A DNA stretch of 64,000 nt, taken from positions 7,173,501 to 7,237,500 of the forward strand of contig CM067536.1 of assembly GCA_034509925.1 (NCBI GenBank), given 5' to 3'. A model generated the notes under the pieces. That model did not search any database, was not told where the DNA came from, and saw nothing but the letters and a program-made list of their open reading frames with translations. The stretch comes from Hirudinaria manillensis. Its lineage: Eukaryota; Annelida; Clitellata; Hirudinida; Hirudinidae. Below are positions 15,013 through 26,512 of this stretch, piece after piece. The position numbers and the translations under genes were made by a program. Position 1 is the stretch's first letter; every line of letters starts with the position of its first letter.

Positions 15013-15286
15013 AGCATAGAAGTGTGATATTTGTTTTGGGTTGACCCAACCAGTCACCATATTCGGTGATCCCAGAGAAGTATCGGATTCAGAATATTAG
15101 ATTCAGTTGACAAACTTTACGGGATTTGTGTTTGTAACTTAAGCTTAAGCGGTCTGAAAATTTATTAATTTTAGACTCGATTTTGTTTTATTCGAAAACC
15201 AGCTTCAGTCAGAGAGGATCTCTCGCAAATGGGCTGTATTAACGCCAGCTTCACAAATTCTCAAACGATTCAATAATTTAAACTAT

Positions 15287-15292
15287 TTTATT
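15287..15292 (-). terminator. candidate polyadenylation signal of the TFIIA-like gene
   Basis: TTTATT on the plus strand (AATAAA on the minus strand) lies about 46 bp beyond the TFIIA-like stop codon. With the golgin-45 signal at 15007 it marks a compact tail-to-tail gene pair. Confidence 0.5.
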
Positions 15293-15337
15293 GTACAAAG
15301 CAAAAGTTTTAGACGTTTTAGCAGTTTATGTTAAAAT

Positions 15338-16606
15338 CTAGGTGAATATGCCGTTAGCAGCACAAAATATCTTTTCTTTGTTCTTAGCCATAATGATGCC
15401 GTCTTTAAAATCGATCTTAAACTTTCCCTTTTTCAAGTGAAGATGAGTGTAGAAGCAGATTATTAAATTGTCGCACTCGAATTTTTCATCTACTTCCTCT
15501 AGAGTCGGCATGTCAATGGATTCCAAATCTATAACTTCGCCTGAAAATTCTTTGACTGGCGATTTCGTGACCGAACTGTCATTGCTAGCAGTCAAGACAT
15601 CGATCTCGTCAAAGCCGTCATCGGAGTCGTCGTCATCGTCCATGAAAGCTACGCCATCCAGCTGGGTCAGTCTGAAGTCTTTGTTGTTAACCTGACAGTT
15701 AGGCTGTAATACGGCCATTCTGACATTTTGTGGTACGTTAGGAATTGCTTTGATGGCGTAGGTAGGCACTCCTTGGGCGATAAAAGGCATTCTCTGCGCC
15801 ACAGCATTTCTCGGGACCACGGGAATAGAAGGCTGCACCATGCCCTGGTTCAGGGGTTGACCTTGGAGGGTTATTTGGGGAAGGCTTTGAACAAACAGTT
15901 GAGGTATAGATCCTTGCTGAACGAGCATCCTTGGCATGTTTAAATTTATAGTCTGAGGAACGTTAGGTCTGATCTGAAGAAATCCTTGGCCTTGAATCTG
16001 AGCTACGGAAGCATGATGGGATTGTAGATTCTGTAGATTAATACTGGGACACTGTGCCATTAATTGGAACTGAGGTCTGAAACCTTGAGTCGAGTTATTC
16101 GGCTGAGATACAAGTTTAACCCTTGGAAAAGAAGACGTAGGAAGGTTCATAGGAGGCTTCAAATCTAACAAACTCTTTAGTCGATTGGACTTGTCGTTAG
16201 GAGCATAATAAGGAAGTGGCTGGGGTTGATACGATCGAATTGCAGCAGGTTGGCGCGGTTGAACAATCGGATTGCAATTTAGCTTCACGTTCTGAGTCGT
16301 CGTGTGGAGACTCAAAAGATCTTTAAGTGAATTCTGCGATATAGGTTGTACCTTAGGCAGCGTTTCTATTCTGTTGTAAGCCGTGTTTTTGATCGCTCTC
16401 TTCGAAGCATCGCTCCATGTCGTGCATACTCCCGGCTCGGCCACTTTGGATATCATGAACTTCTCCTTCCACATCGACACGAAGTCGTCGAGCAGTCCCT
16501 CGTCTCCAATCTCTTCGATGAACCGATTCCGGATTCCTTTGGAGACCGCTTCGACGATGTCCATGTAGATCTCATACTCTGGAACATCTCGTCGATTCTT
16601 TTGCAT
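15338..16606 (-). CDS. GTF2A1: TFIIA alpha/beta subunit (GTF2A1-like), intronless
   Basis: The TFIIA large subunit stabilises TBP on promoter DNA in the RNA polymerase II preinitiation complex. The 422-residue frame has the family layout. An N-terminal helical domain (about 8-58) contains IYMDIVEAVSKGIRNRFIEE and MWKEKFMISK. A long Gln/Pro/Asn-rich linker follows (about 90-315), then an acidic run (MDDDDDSDD, about 322-330), and a C-terminal beta-barrel segment (about 375-422) with LIICFYTHLHLKKGKFKIDF and KDGIIM. QLDG at 315-318 matches the core of the taspase-1 site that splits TFIIA into alpha and beta. The reading frame is one uninterrupted exon, unlike every neighbour, which suggests a retrocopy or intron loss. 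The usual C-terminal acidic-aromatic end is replaced by NGIFT. It could be the main TFIIA gene or a germline-type paralogue (ALF-like). Confidence 0.85.
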   Translation of the reverse strand: MQKNRRDVPEYEIYMDIVEAVSKGIRNRFIEEIGDEGLLDDFVSMWKEKFMISKVAEPGVCTTWSDASKRAIKNTAYNRIETLPKVQPISQNSLKDLLSLHTTTQNVKLNCNPIVQPRQPAAIRSYQPQPLPYYAPNDKSNRLKSLLDLKPPMNLPTSSFPRVKLVSQPNNSTQGFRPQFQLMAQCPSINLQNLQSHHASVAQIQGQGFLQIRPNVPQTINLNMPRMLVQQGSIPQLFVQSLPQITLQGQPLNQGMVQPSIPVVPRNAVAQRMPFIAQGVPTYAIKAIPNVPQNVRMAVLQPNCQVNNKDFRLTQLDGVAFMDDDDDSDDGFDEIDVLTASNDSSVTKSPVKEFSGEVIDLESIDMPTLEEVDEKFECDNLIICFYTHLHLKKGKFKIDFKDGIIMAKNKEKIFCAANGIFT

Positions 16607-17414
16607 TGTTTGAATTTAAATTCAAATTGAAAAGTTTAAATTGAAAACTTCCCTGTCTTTTTATTTTCGCTATTTTCGTTTTCGAGCCGAAAGTCAAACG
16701 CCGTGACAACAAGTATCTGAAAGGACGACGATTTTATTGACCAAAAGATCTCGATCGATGTTTGTGAAATTTCTTTAAAATGCTTTCGATTTAGAATTAT
16801 ATGATAAAATTTTAACAGCTTTAGGTGTTATGAATAAAGTGTTTATGTTTAAATTACTTAAATACTTACTGGTAATTTTGGTCTAAAACAGTTTCCGTCA
16901 ACTGTCGCTAATAGCCGCTCACTTTCAAGCTGATAAGTCTAAAGATATTTGCGTCAAAAATTATTTCTTTAAATACAAAATATTTAAAATGATTAAAACT
17001 ATAAACTCTCTGAATTTTCAATAAAATTTTGATCACTGAAAATGTGAATTATTCCAGTAATCGAAATAACAATTAGTCCTGAGTTAGGGACTAATGATTT
17101 CATGTTTAAAGTATACTTTCTGCATACGAAATCTGACCAAAATCCTTCGCAAATCAAAGACCTGCTTTTAGAACTATTTCAAACATTTTTTTTACTTTAA
17201 ATTTTAAACATATTTTTAAAAAATTCCAGAAATTTCAATCGTTAACAGGCCTTGATCATTAAAGTTTAATGACTTAAGCGAAACAAGTTGATTTAATACG
17301 AACTGCCAATCATAAATAATTAACTTGGGAGTTATCCTCATCAGCATCCTCTTTCACTTTCGCTTTTGCTGTATTTTTATTAAGAACCTCGCCATAAGGT
17401 TGGCTGACCTTACC
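16607..17414. other. divergent intergenic spacer between TFIIA-like gene and cluster copy 1
   Basis: About 0.8 kb of AT-rich DNA separates the two start codons, which face away from each other. The promoters of both genes must lie here or overlap it, but I see no clear TATA box or other element. Confidence 0.5.
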
Positions 17415-20288
17415 ATGTTTGTGGTTATATTTCTGTGGCTTCTTTTTACGACAGGTGTAGATATTTTAAACTTTTTTTATATATTTATTTATTTATTTAT
17501 TGCTCCACTTCTGAGTACTCAAAACTCGATCATAGGTTTTGAATTTGATTAATTTTGGCTATTGTTGATGGGCTCATTAAGTACTTAAAAGTATTCTGTA
17601 TTCTAATAATACGTGTAATACCTTTTGTATTATACAGATCCATTTTTTACTTAGTACATGCGAAACAAAAAACTCGACTGATTAACAAAATTACGTTCGC
17701 AGAAGTTAACTGCTCTGTCAATTTGGCCTTCAACAAGTCAATATCGATCATCTCAGAGAACGACTGGGATGGCGGAAGTGACGGCTGGAAAGCCGTGGAT
17801 GGCGTGATTGGTAGCAATGAAAGCAATTGTTTCGAGAGTGGACCGTTCTTCAAAAAATTTTTGGTTCACTTGAACAGGGACGTGCGGATCGAAAGGGTTG
17901 TTGTTCACGGAAGATTGGACTGCTGCGGTGAGTTTTTTTTTTTATTTTTTTGTATCCCGGTAGTGGTTTATGATTGTTTATCGAAAAGGAATAAGTTGTT
18001 TTAATTTTAATTTTATATTTTTAAATTTAAATTTTAAATTTAATTTTAATTTTAAAATCGGAGAAGTTTTGGGAAGACGTTCAACTTCAGTATTTAAATA
18101 AGGATTTATTATTGTATATATATATTTAAAATACAAACACAGGCTGAAATACACGAGTGATCAAAACAATCATTTGTTCTAAAAAGTGACTTTTAATTAT
18201 TTTATTATTAATTTTTTTAAATCAAGGCCGATGGTGGACTGGAGCGAGAATTGATTTGTTACCTCAAAATGCAGCTTCCAAAGAAATTCTTTGCCACACG
18301 TACGGGGAAGCGAGAAACGGTGAAAAAATGAATTTCATTTGCGAAGACCAATTTGAAAAGAGTGGACTCGTCGCCATTGTTCCCAATCCAGAGTTAATGG
18401 TAATCATCTGCGAGATTGAAATCTACGAAAGAGGTAGTTAATGTCAAGTTGTTAATAGGTCTTTTTTTTTGGTTATTTGAAATTTAATAAATAACGTCTC
18501 CTGTTTCCATTGGGTTATCACTGATAAATATTTGACAATATTTGTTCAAGAAAGCCCTAGTCAAAAATGAGAAAGATTTAAAGAAAGTTACGGAATAAGT
18601 CAAAATAAGTGGAAAATCCATTAATGAATAGAAATAATTTCTTAGCAGCTTCAAACCAAAAGAACTTAAAATCTAATTGATGTAAAATGACTATGATGAT
18701 GATGACGATAATGGCGATGATGAAGCTGACGACGACGACGATGATAATAATGTGTGATTCATATGTCCCTACACTTTTTAATTTTAATTTAAAACAACTG
18801 CAGAATTGAAGAGTTTCGGATGCTTTGAGGAAGTAATCAACAAACACGGATACCATACAACCGAACAAACCATCGATGAATGTCTCCAATGGTGTCACGC
18901 GTTCGAAGCCACGTTTGCTGCCTTGGAGGTCATTTTTATGAACTTATGAATTATTCCATTATTTTAAATAATAATCCCTGTTATTGCGAATGAAGAGAAA
19001 ATGTTAATGTTTTATCATACATGTAGCATGAGTTAAGAATTTTTTACATTATTTATGAGCTGATAAGTTTTTAAATTTCTTTTAAATTAATTAAAGAAAA
19101 GGAAGAAAGATCATTATTGTTTCTTTAGCTTGCATTTTAATACGCTTGTAGTTCATGTAACGCGAGTTTTTGTCAGTAATCAAGGCATTTAGTTTTTCTA
19201 CATTAAATTAAATTTGTCTTATAATTTGAATAACCGCAATTAGCAAATTAATAAATTAATGAATAACCGATTTCCAAATCCAATTAGGACGGAAGATGGT
19301 GCATCTGTAGTGAAGAAATTAGCAAAAGAATGCCCGCCACATCTTGTGGCATTCGATGCTTTGGAAGTCCATTCAATTTCTGTGGAGGGCCCGATGCTTA
19401 CTCTGTTTACACGGGTTTTGTTTTGTTTAATTTAAAAATTAACCAATAATAATAATAATAATAAAATAATAAGGCTAATTTAATTTAAGATCGTAATCTT
19501 CAGAGAATGTTCTGTAATTTCTACTTGATTCAAACTTATACATGTATGGTCAAATATTTCAAATCATCTTTTTATCTCACTCTAGATATCTTAACCAGAA
19601 ATATGATTTGTCCCAAACAAAGTACATCGTAATGTATAAGGTTAAATTAAATAATAGATTTTCCAAGTTTAACTCATCCATATTACTCTGTCTAATTAAT
19701 TATAAATTTAATTAATGGTTAAACCAGACACTAATGCACTGCAAAGTGCAGAAGCATATTTCAATAAATTTAATTCATACCAATATAATTTAAATATTTA
19801 ATTATCAATTTGCAGCAACAATAATATTGATAAGTCATTGTATTCAAATCAACCATAACCCAAAGGGATATAGAAAGATATTTCAAAGATAAACTTCATT
19901 AAATAAATTATGTTAATACCATAATAACTTATCATGATATTAATATGAATTATTATGATATCATAATAAGTTATTATGATATTAAACTATTCCAACTACT
20001 TTTATTTAATAAAAAAGTTTGCAGTCCTGGTTACTATGGCGAAAATTGCGATTCCACCTGCCATTGTAAAGACAGAACACCATGTCATAGAAATGGCACG
20101 TGTTTTGATGTTTGCCAACCTGGTTGGACAGGGGATAGCTGTGATGAAGTATCTGGTAAGTTCATTTTCATGCTATGATATCATAAACAAAAACAATTTA
20201 ATTTGATGAATTTATTTGCCAATTTAATGAATAACCTTTATTCAAATACAATTCAAAAATGTGGTCATTTAATGCATTATTATTATTA

Positions 20289-20324
<36 letters not shown>

Positions 20325-23300
20325 ACTACTACTACTAATAATAATAATAATATTTACAATGCATAATATATAATATAACAGATAATGTAATAATAATTTC
20401 ATAACATCTATTAAATTATTTAATTTATGCAATTCACATATTATTGAATATTTTATTAATATAATAAGTTAAATTTTGACAACAAGAGCTAATTGGTCCA
20501 TCCTTGGAACTCATTGGTTGTTATGAAGTGAAGCCAAGCATGGAATTCACAAGAATATGGCAGGCTTCATATTGTGCAAATCGCTGCAATTTTCATGATT
20601 TCACCTATTTTGGAATACGGGTATGATTGAAAATTTCAAATTAACTTGTTTTTATTTAACTTTTAAGGAAAGTTTAATCAGATTAAAAAATTACAATTTA
20701 ATAATTCCTAAATTTAAAATTGGAAAACAAATTTTTTTTTAATTTTTGAATTATATTGATAATTATTAATATTAATGATAATTTTATTGAAACCCTTGCT
20801 CAGACAGAAGACTTAACTTGTTATTGCTTCGAAGAAAGTGAGGATCTTCAAGCAAGAAATTCATCAACAGATTGTAATTCTGGAATGAAAGTTTACTATG
20901 GTCGTGCTTTGATGAGTTGTTTTGATTTTTAATTTATTTTGTAGTTTAACTATATAGCAAAGATAAATTGAAATTTACGAGTTAAATTTAATCGATATTC
21001 AAATCAATTTAATAATGTTTTTAAAGTCTTATAAAAAAAACTTAAAGTTTGTAAACCTGGTACTTTTGGTGATTTCTGCTTGGACACGTGCCATTGCTTA
21101 AATGGGGGTTGCTGGAAGAACAATGGTACGTGCCGTTTTGAGGGATGTCAGGATGGTTGGAAGGGTCCTAGCTGTAACATCAGAGGTTAGCTTTTAGTGA
21201 AAATATTTTTTTTTTACACATTCTAATACAAGCACACCTTCCCTGGATTTGAGTTTGCAATGTTTTGGTAATTTTAAAGCTAGTGATTTTCTTTAATATT
21301 GTTGGATCCCTAGATCCAATAAATTGAATAATAATTAAAATTATATTGCCGATTAATTAATTTAATAATTAATTAAATTTAGTGGCAATATAATTTGAGA
21401 ATTAATTAATTGGTGCTATTCAGACTCTTTGGTTATGCACTTCGACAAATGGATTTGTATCGGAAAGTAGAGCGAGAATTAGAGAAACAGCAGATTTCAA
21501 GACTTAATCAATTAAGCATTTAACATCTTCCAAGGCATCTGAAAACTTTCAATAAACCTGACCTTCTATAATTAGTTTGAGGACCCCGGGTTATTACATT
21601 GGTGTCAGGAGTGAGATTTAGAGTTAAAGGGTATCCAAAAGTAACTAAGGTAGAAGCTTGTTTAGTTGAAAAGTGAACGATGCCGCGGGTCTTGGATGAA
21701 TTGTACGTGCCTCGATTGAGACAAGAATTGAGAGATCGTGGCCTGGACTGCAAAGGCACGAGAGCTGAGATACGGGAGCGACTTGGGGCATGGCTGACAG
21801 AGAATGGCCATGACCCGGAGGAATACGAATTCGAGTCCGAATCTAGTAAGTTTCTGAGAAAGTTAGCAGAGGACTCGAGGAGGACTATTAGGGGCGATTT
21901 GGAAAACACAGCGGTTCCATGTCAGGATGTCTCGTTGGCTTCGGGTGAAGACTCTGCCGAGAAGAGTCCTGTTGGTTCTTTTGAGGAGAGCAAAGTGGTG
22001 CTTCCATCTTGCAAAGAACAAGGAGAGGAACTCTGCAAAGAGGTTACCGAAGAACAAATCATGTCCGTTGTTCCAGGTACCGTTTCTGGCAGCATTGGGA
22101 TGGAGTCATTAGAAGGCACATCCAACCACAGTGCGTGCGTGTCTCCAGAAACTCTGTGCTTGATGGCAGACTTAGAGAACTCGACGTTGGAGCCCATAGA
22201 GTTACCAGATCAGGTCGAGTCGTCAGCAGGGCCCAGAGAGCTCACGGAGGTTTTAGTGGAGCAAGTGGAACTTTCGGAGGAGCCTGTGGGATTGCCGGTG
22301 GATCATGTGGAGTTGTTGGTGCAGCCCGATGAGTTACTGATGAGTCACGTGGAGTTGCCGGTGGAGCGCACGGATTTGATGGTGGAACAAGTAGAGTCTA
22401 CGGAACAGCCCATGGATTTACCAGCGGATGTTTCGGCTCCATTGGAAATAACAGAAGGGAGTGCTCGGGATTTCGGGAGAGTGCCTAGCAAGGAAAATGG
22501 AGCAGGTGATCCTGTAGAGAGTCTGAGATCTGGCGACATGGTGGAGCAAGAGGTTGAGCATAGAAATGGCGATGTTCCACGACTGAAACTTGCGGGACGC
22601 AGAAGTAAAAGGGGGGAAGCAGAAATCCCAGAAGATGGCAAAGCAAATGGATCTGGGATTTGCAGCCATGAGATTGTTGGAAGATCGGATCCTATTCCTA
22701 GAGTAAAAATGAAAATGGGAATAGATGTCTGTTCGGGACGAACAGATTTAAGGAGGGGGCAGTGTTGGATCCCTAGATCCAATAAATTGAATAATAATTA
22801 AAATTATATTGCCGATTAATTAATTTAATAACTAATTAAATTTAGTGGCAATATAATTTGAGAATTAATTAATTGGTGCTATTCAGACTCTTTGGTTATG
22901 CACTTCGACAAATGGATTTGTATCGGAAAGTAGAGCGAGAGTTAGAGAAACAGCAGATTTCAAGACTTAGACATTCGAGCATTTAACATCTTCCAAGGCA
23001 TCTGAAAACTTTCAATAAACCTGACCTTCTATAATTAGTTTGAGGACCCCGGGTTATTACAATATAATATGATATAATACAATAGGTAATGCTTTCAGAT
23101 ATTAAGATTTATAATTAAAACAGCATTTAATACAATTTTATTTCCTAAATGTTAAAATTAACCTTAAAGATTGTAGCATCAACAATGGAGGTTGCAGTGA
23201 AGATTCGCACTGTCATGGTGAAGGAGATGAAACTTTCTGTGTTTGCAATGAAGGAATGGTGGATGTCTTGGTAACATGCAAAGGTCATTAAGAATCCACA

Positions 23301-24395
23301 ATTTAAACAATTATTAACTTTAGCTGAATATAAATATAATCACTAAATTAGTTTAGTGATAAAGTTTTGGTAATAAAAGTGATAATTAATATTAATAAAG
23401 TAATAGAAGTAATAAATTAACTCATCTCAAGCTATTCTTTATTCTAACCGATTAGATTAAAAAATAATCGATTTTTTCTATTAAGACATCGATGAATGTA
23501 TGTTGGGAACTTCCAAATGCGGAAACAATACAAATTGTACAAATACTCTTGGATCATACGAATGCAAATGTTTACCTGGATTCATAAGTTCTGATCCAAT
23601 TTCCTGTGAAGGTAATTAGTAAAAGCTATTCATATTTCGTGTTAATTCATTACTTATTTATTTATTAACATTTAGAGTTACAATGTCTTAAAAGTTAAAT
23701 TTCTTTTTTGTTAAAGATACAATTCAGAGATTTAATTCTAGATTTTTAAAAAATAAAAAAATACTTTCTGTGCAAAACTCTGAATTTTATAATATTCATA
23801 AAGTTTGACTTGACCTGTCCTAATAAGAAATGAACCAAACTTAACCTGCTTAACTTGTCCATCAAGATATTGATGAGTGCCAAACTAACAATGTATGCGA
23901 TCCTGGTACAACAAGTGGTTGCCACAACAACATTGGATCGTTTGAATGCACCTGCAAGGAAGGTTTTCAATATGAAGATGGACAAAGTACAAATTGTCAA
24001 GGTTGTTAAAGAGTTTTAATGACATGTTACTTGTCAGGCACTAGTTAATAAATCAGTTTTTATGATTAAAATAATCGTAATGAGTTTTGTCAAAGTTTGT
24101 AAACTTCTTAAATTTTAGATATTTAATAATAGTATTAACTAATAAATCAATAGGAGCATCACTTGTAACCAATTAACATATTTCTTAAGACATTGATGAA
24201 TGTTCCACCGATAATGGAGGTTGTGACTTGTTGACCACCAACTGCAACAACTCGATTGGCTCCTACGTTTGCGTTTGTAGAAATCCCCGTCACGCCCTTG
24301 CCTCTGGTCTCAAATCTTGTCAAGGTTGTTCTTGGATCATTTTGGATCAATTTATAATTAAAATTCTTAAATTAAGAATAACCCAATTATTATAA
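17415..24395 (+). CDS. Cluster copy 1: secreted fucolectin-WSC-EGF mosaic protein
   Basis: Exons: 17415-17454, 17703-17927, 18227-18433, 18804-18928, 19288-19414, 20018-20155, 20487-20620, 20804-20900, 21048-21185, 23170-23283, 23486-23611, 23867-24001, 24190-24324; all phases agree. Domains: signal peptide (MFVVIFLWLLFTT), fucolectin/F5-8-type domain (about 14-157, NLAFNKS, VVVHGRLDCC, CEIEIYER), WSC (158-241), laminin-type EGF (242-287), short WSC-like (288-364), EGF2 (365-410), EGF3 (411-448) and three DIDEC-type EGFs (449-580). If the last exon reads on, the protein ends after 603 aa at TAA 24393-24395, which overlaps an AATAAA at 24395. Family knowledge suggests a secreted sugar-binding protein; no function is shown. 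Its lectin site is altered (no Arg or Lys at the last position of the R-x-D-x4-R motif). The intron between EGF2 and EGF3 carries an LTR retrotransposon. Confidence 0.78.
21300..21598 (+). repeat. 5' LTR
   Basis: Contains AATAAA near its right part (AATAAACCTGACC) that could serve as a poly(A) signal. It matches the 3' LTR at equal length. Confidence 0.9.
21600..21617 (+). other. Putative primer-binding site of the LTR element
   Basis: TGGTGTCAGGAGTGAGAT starts with TGG, the complement of a tRNA 3' CCA, one base after the LTR end, where minus-strand priming sites lie in Ty3-type elements. The tRNA species was not determined. Confidence 0.6.
21680..22801 (+). CDS. SAP-domain, Gag-like protein of the LTR element
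   Basis: 373 codons from ATG 21680 to a stop just inside the 3' LTR. Residues 4-35 form a SAP-like helix-extended-helix (LYVPRLRQELRDRGLDCKGT, then AEIRERL), a motif that binds AT-rich scaffold DNA or RNA. The rest is acidic and low-complexity, with repeated VEL/VE(L/P) phrases between about 150 and 260 and a basic patch near 300 (GRRSKRG). There is no zinc knuckle and no protease or polymerase motif. Its base composition is visibly less AT-rich than the flanking intron. I infer a structural or Gag-like role from its position between primer site and polypurine tract. Confidence 0.7.
   Translation: MPRVLDELYVPRLRQELRDRGLDCKGTRAEIRERLGAWLTENGHDPEEYEFESESSKFLRKLAEDSRRTIRGDLENTAVPCQDVSLASGEDSAEKSPVGSFEESKVVLPSCKEQGEELCKEVTEEQIMSVVPGTVSGSIGMESLEGTSNHSACVSPETLCLMADLENSTLEPIELPDQVESSAGPRELTEVLVEQVELSEEPVGLPVDHVELLVQPDELLMSHVELPVERTDLMVEQVESTEQPMDLPADVSAPLEITEGSARDFGRVPSKENGAGDPVESLRSGDMVEQEVEHRNGDVPRLKLAGRRSKRGEAEIPEDGKANGSGICSHEIVGRSDPIPRVKMKMGIDVCSGRTDLRRGQCWIPRSNKLNNN
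22763..23061 (+). repeat. 3' LTR
   Basis: Near-identical partner of the 21300-21598 repeat, preceded by the purine tract at about 22750-22759. Confidence 0.9.
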
Positions 24396-26259
24396 ATAAA
24401 TCTTGTTGGATTTTATTTATTTCAAGTGTTTTTAAAATCTGAAATTAAAATAACTTGAACGTTCAAAAAACTATTATTAAATCAAAATTATTGATAATTT
24501 CCCTTAAAACTCTATTTTCCAATTTAAACATGGTTTGCAAAAACTGCACTGGATAACCCAACACGGGCCTTTTCCACACCCCTTGATTTTGGTCCATTTT
24601 AATTGTAACGTTATTCCAGACAGCATGTACTACACAGAAACCAGTACTTTTCAAATTCAAATTTTTTGTACTGATAAAAGTTGGGAACAAAATTTGATTC
24701 CGATAACAAGTTTACTGGAGAGTCAAAAGTTTTTGTAAATAATAAATTTTTATTTAAAATAAAAGTTTTAAATAATTCCGAGCAAACATTTGCTTGTGAA
24801 ATTAAAATCCATTTATGATATTAAATACATTTATGCCACAAATACCAACCAATCTTTCTAAATTTTTTGTCATTTTCTTACAAGTCCTTATGAATTATCA
24901 TTTTTTAAAGATTATTAAGCAATTAATAATCTATCTCGTCTCCATCAACAAAATATTCTGATTACTAACAAAGATGGCACCTGACTCTACTTTTTTTTTT
25001 AAATTCTTTTAATTTGTTTTATTTTTATTTTTTTTAAGAAAATGATTCCAAGGCACTTTGGTGATGACGATGGTAATGATGATGATGATGACATTGAATT
25101 TCTATTTTTGGTACACCTTTCTCTCAGAGTCTTTAACCAATTATTAATTCATTTGAAGATTTTCAAAAGAATAGAATTAAAACTGAAAATCAAAACAGAA
25201 TCAAAGTTTATGGATCAAATAAATTATTTTTATTATTAAATTATCTTTTCTTTTCACTTTTGCTCTCCTCTCAACACGACCTCTCAAATCTTCAGGCTTC
25301 TCGCTTTCCCAAAAACTTAGCAAAAAACCTTTCGCCATATCAAAAGTTACGCAGAGTTACTTATTCATTTTATGCAATTACCAATGGAATAATGGCAGGT
25401 GTTTCAACAAATTAAAGATAAATTAAGATAATTAATTAATAAATTTAGAGAAACTTATATTTCATCATCCTCTACTTTCTTGTGCACCTAAAAATAATGG
25501 TTTCATAATTTCATCTTCCAACTTACTCAAATGGTTTCTATAATTAGAAAACATATTTTCTTTGATTGTCTCAAATTCAGTATAATATATCTTAAAAATT
25601 CTGATAGAATATCCACGTAAAAATTTGAAATTCATCTCCAACTGAAGAATTTGCAATAAATTATAAAAAATTACTTTTAATGATTACAAATAACTTTGAA
25701 TAATTGAATAATATCTTTTAGGTTTTAAAAATGATTTAAACAAAAAATAACCATTTTCCAGGGTAAGGTAAAAAATAATTGTTGTTATTATGCTTTTAAT
25801 TCCAATAATAACCCACTTTGGATTATCAATTAATTGGTTACACTGACAATCTCTATCGAGTTGAAATAACCCAATGAAGAATCTTGGTGAGTCAAGAATT
25901 AACTTTCTAATAGAATAACAGTTAATTTAAATTTCCATTCATTTGTAGAGTTTAATTTTTAAATTTAACTTTTGGGAATTATGCAGTTCCCATTAATCTA
26001 CTAGATTAATGGTACTTTCACATTTGCTTAACAAGCTTAATAGTGCTTAATAGCTATAATAGCTTCTAAGTAATATTTATAAATGCATTAAATTACATTT
26101 AATTTTTTGACTTAATTAACTTTATATTGGATGTTTATTTTATAGTTGCACTTTTGCGCAACCTGGACAGAAACTTTTAAATAAACTCTTTCTTCCTGTT
26201 GTGCGTCTTAGTTTTTGCGTTTCAGTGTTGCGGTTGATGTTATGGGAGGGCTTGACTAC
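24396..26259. other. intergenic, cluster copies 1-2
   Basis: No exon was recognised. The part at about 25780-26000 resembles 31540-31790 by eye, showing that intergenic DNA was duplicated with the genes. A (GATG) patch lies at about 25064-25092. Confidence 0.5.
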
Positions 26260-26512
26260 ATGTGGAGTTTAATATGCTTGGCTTTTTTAGGATCAGGTTT
26301 GAATTTACTTGTTTAAAAGTGATTGGTAATTGAAGTTATGTAAAGTAATTATAGTCAAAGGAGTTGGCTTCAAATAGTTATAACTACATGTGGAGTTTAA
26401 TTTGCTTGGCTTTTTTAGGATCAGGTTTGAATTTACTTGTTTAAAAGTGATAATTAAATTGGTAATTAAAGTTATGTACAGTAATTATATTCAAAGGAGT
26501 TAGCTTCCAACT
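26253..26512 (+). repeat. tandem duplication carrying the first exon of cluster copy 2
   Basis: A segment of about 128 bp is present twice in direct tandem (about 26253-26380 and 26382-26512). Each copy holds the same ATG, signal peptide (MWSLICLAFLGS) and GT donor: exons 26260-26296 and 26388-26424. They differ by a few substitutions and a small indel in the flanking intron. Confidence 0.85.

Larger units (their letters stand above)
21300..23061 (+). mobile_element. Non-autonomous LTR retrotransposon with SAP-domain ORF
   Basis: Two 299-bp direct repeats (21300-21598 and 22763-23061) begin TGTTGGATCC and end TTATTACA. By eye they differ at about 7 positions, five of them clustered. A primer-binding-site-like TGGTGTCAGGAGTGAGAT follows the 5' LTR at once, and a purine-rich tract (AAGGAGGGGG) precedes the 3' LTR. 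ATAT flanks both ends, a probable 4-bp target duplication (AATAT if the LTR ends at C). The 1.16-kb interior has one long ORF and no protease, reverse transcriptase or integrase, so it must be mobilised by a related autonomous element. It lies in sense orientation in an intron of cluster copy 1. Confidence 0.9.

Noticed and set aside
15468-15943. Plus-strand frames of 71-75 codons
   Set aside because: Antisense shadows of the TFIIA-like coding exon.
22345-22782. 145-codon minus-strand frame inside the LTR element
   Set aside because: Shadow of the sense SAP-domain ORF, and antisense to the element.
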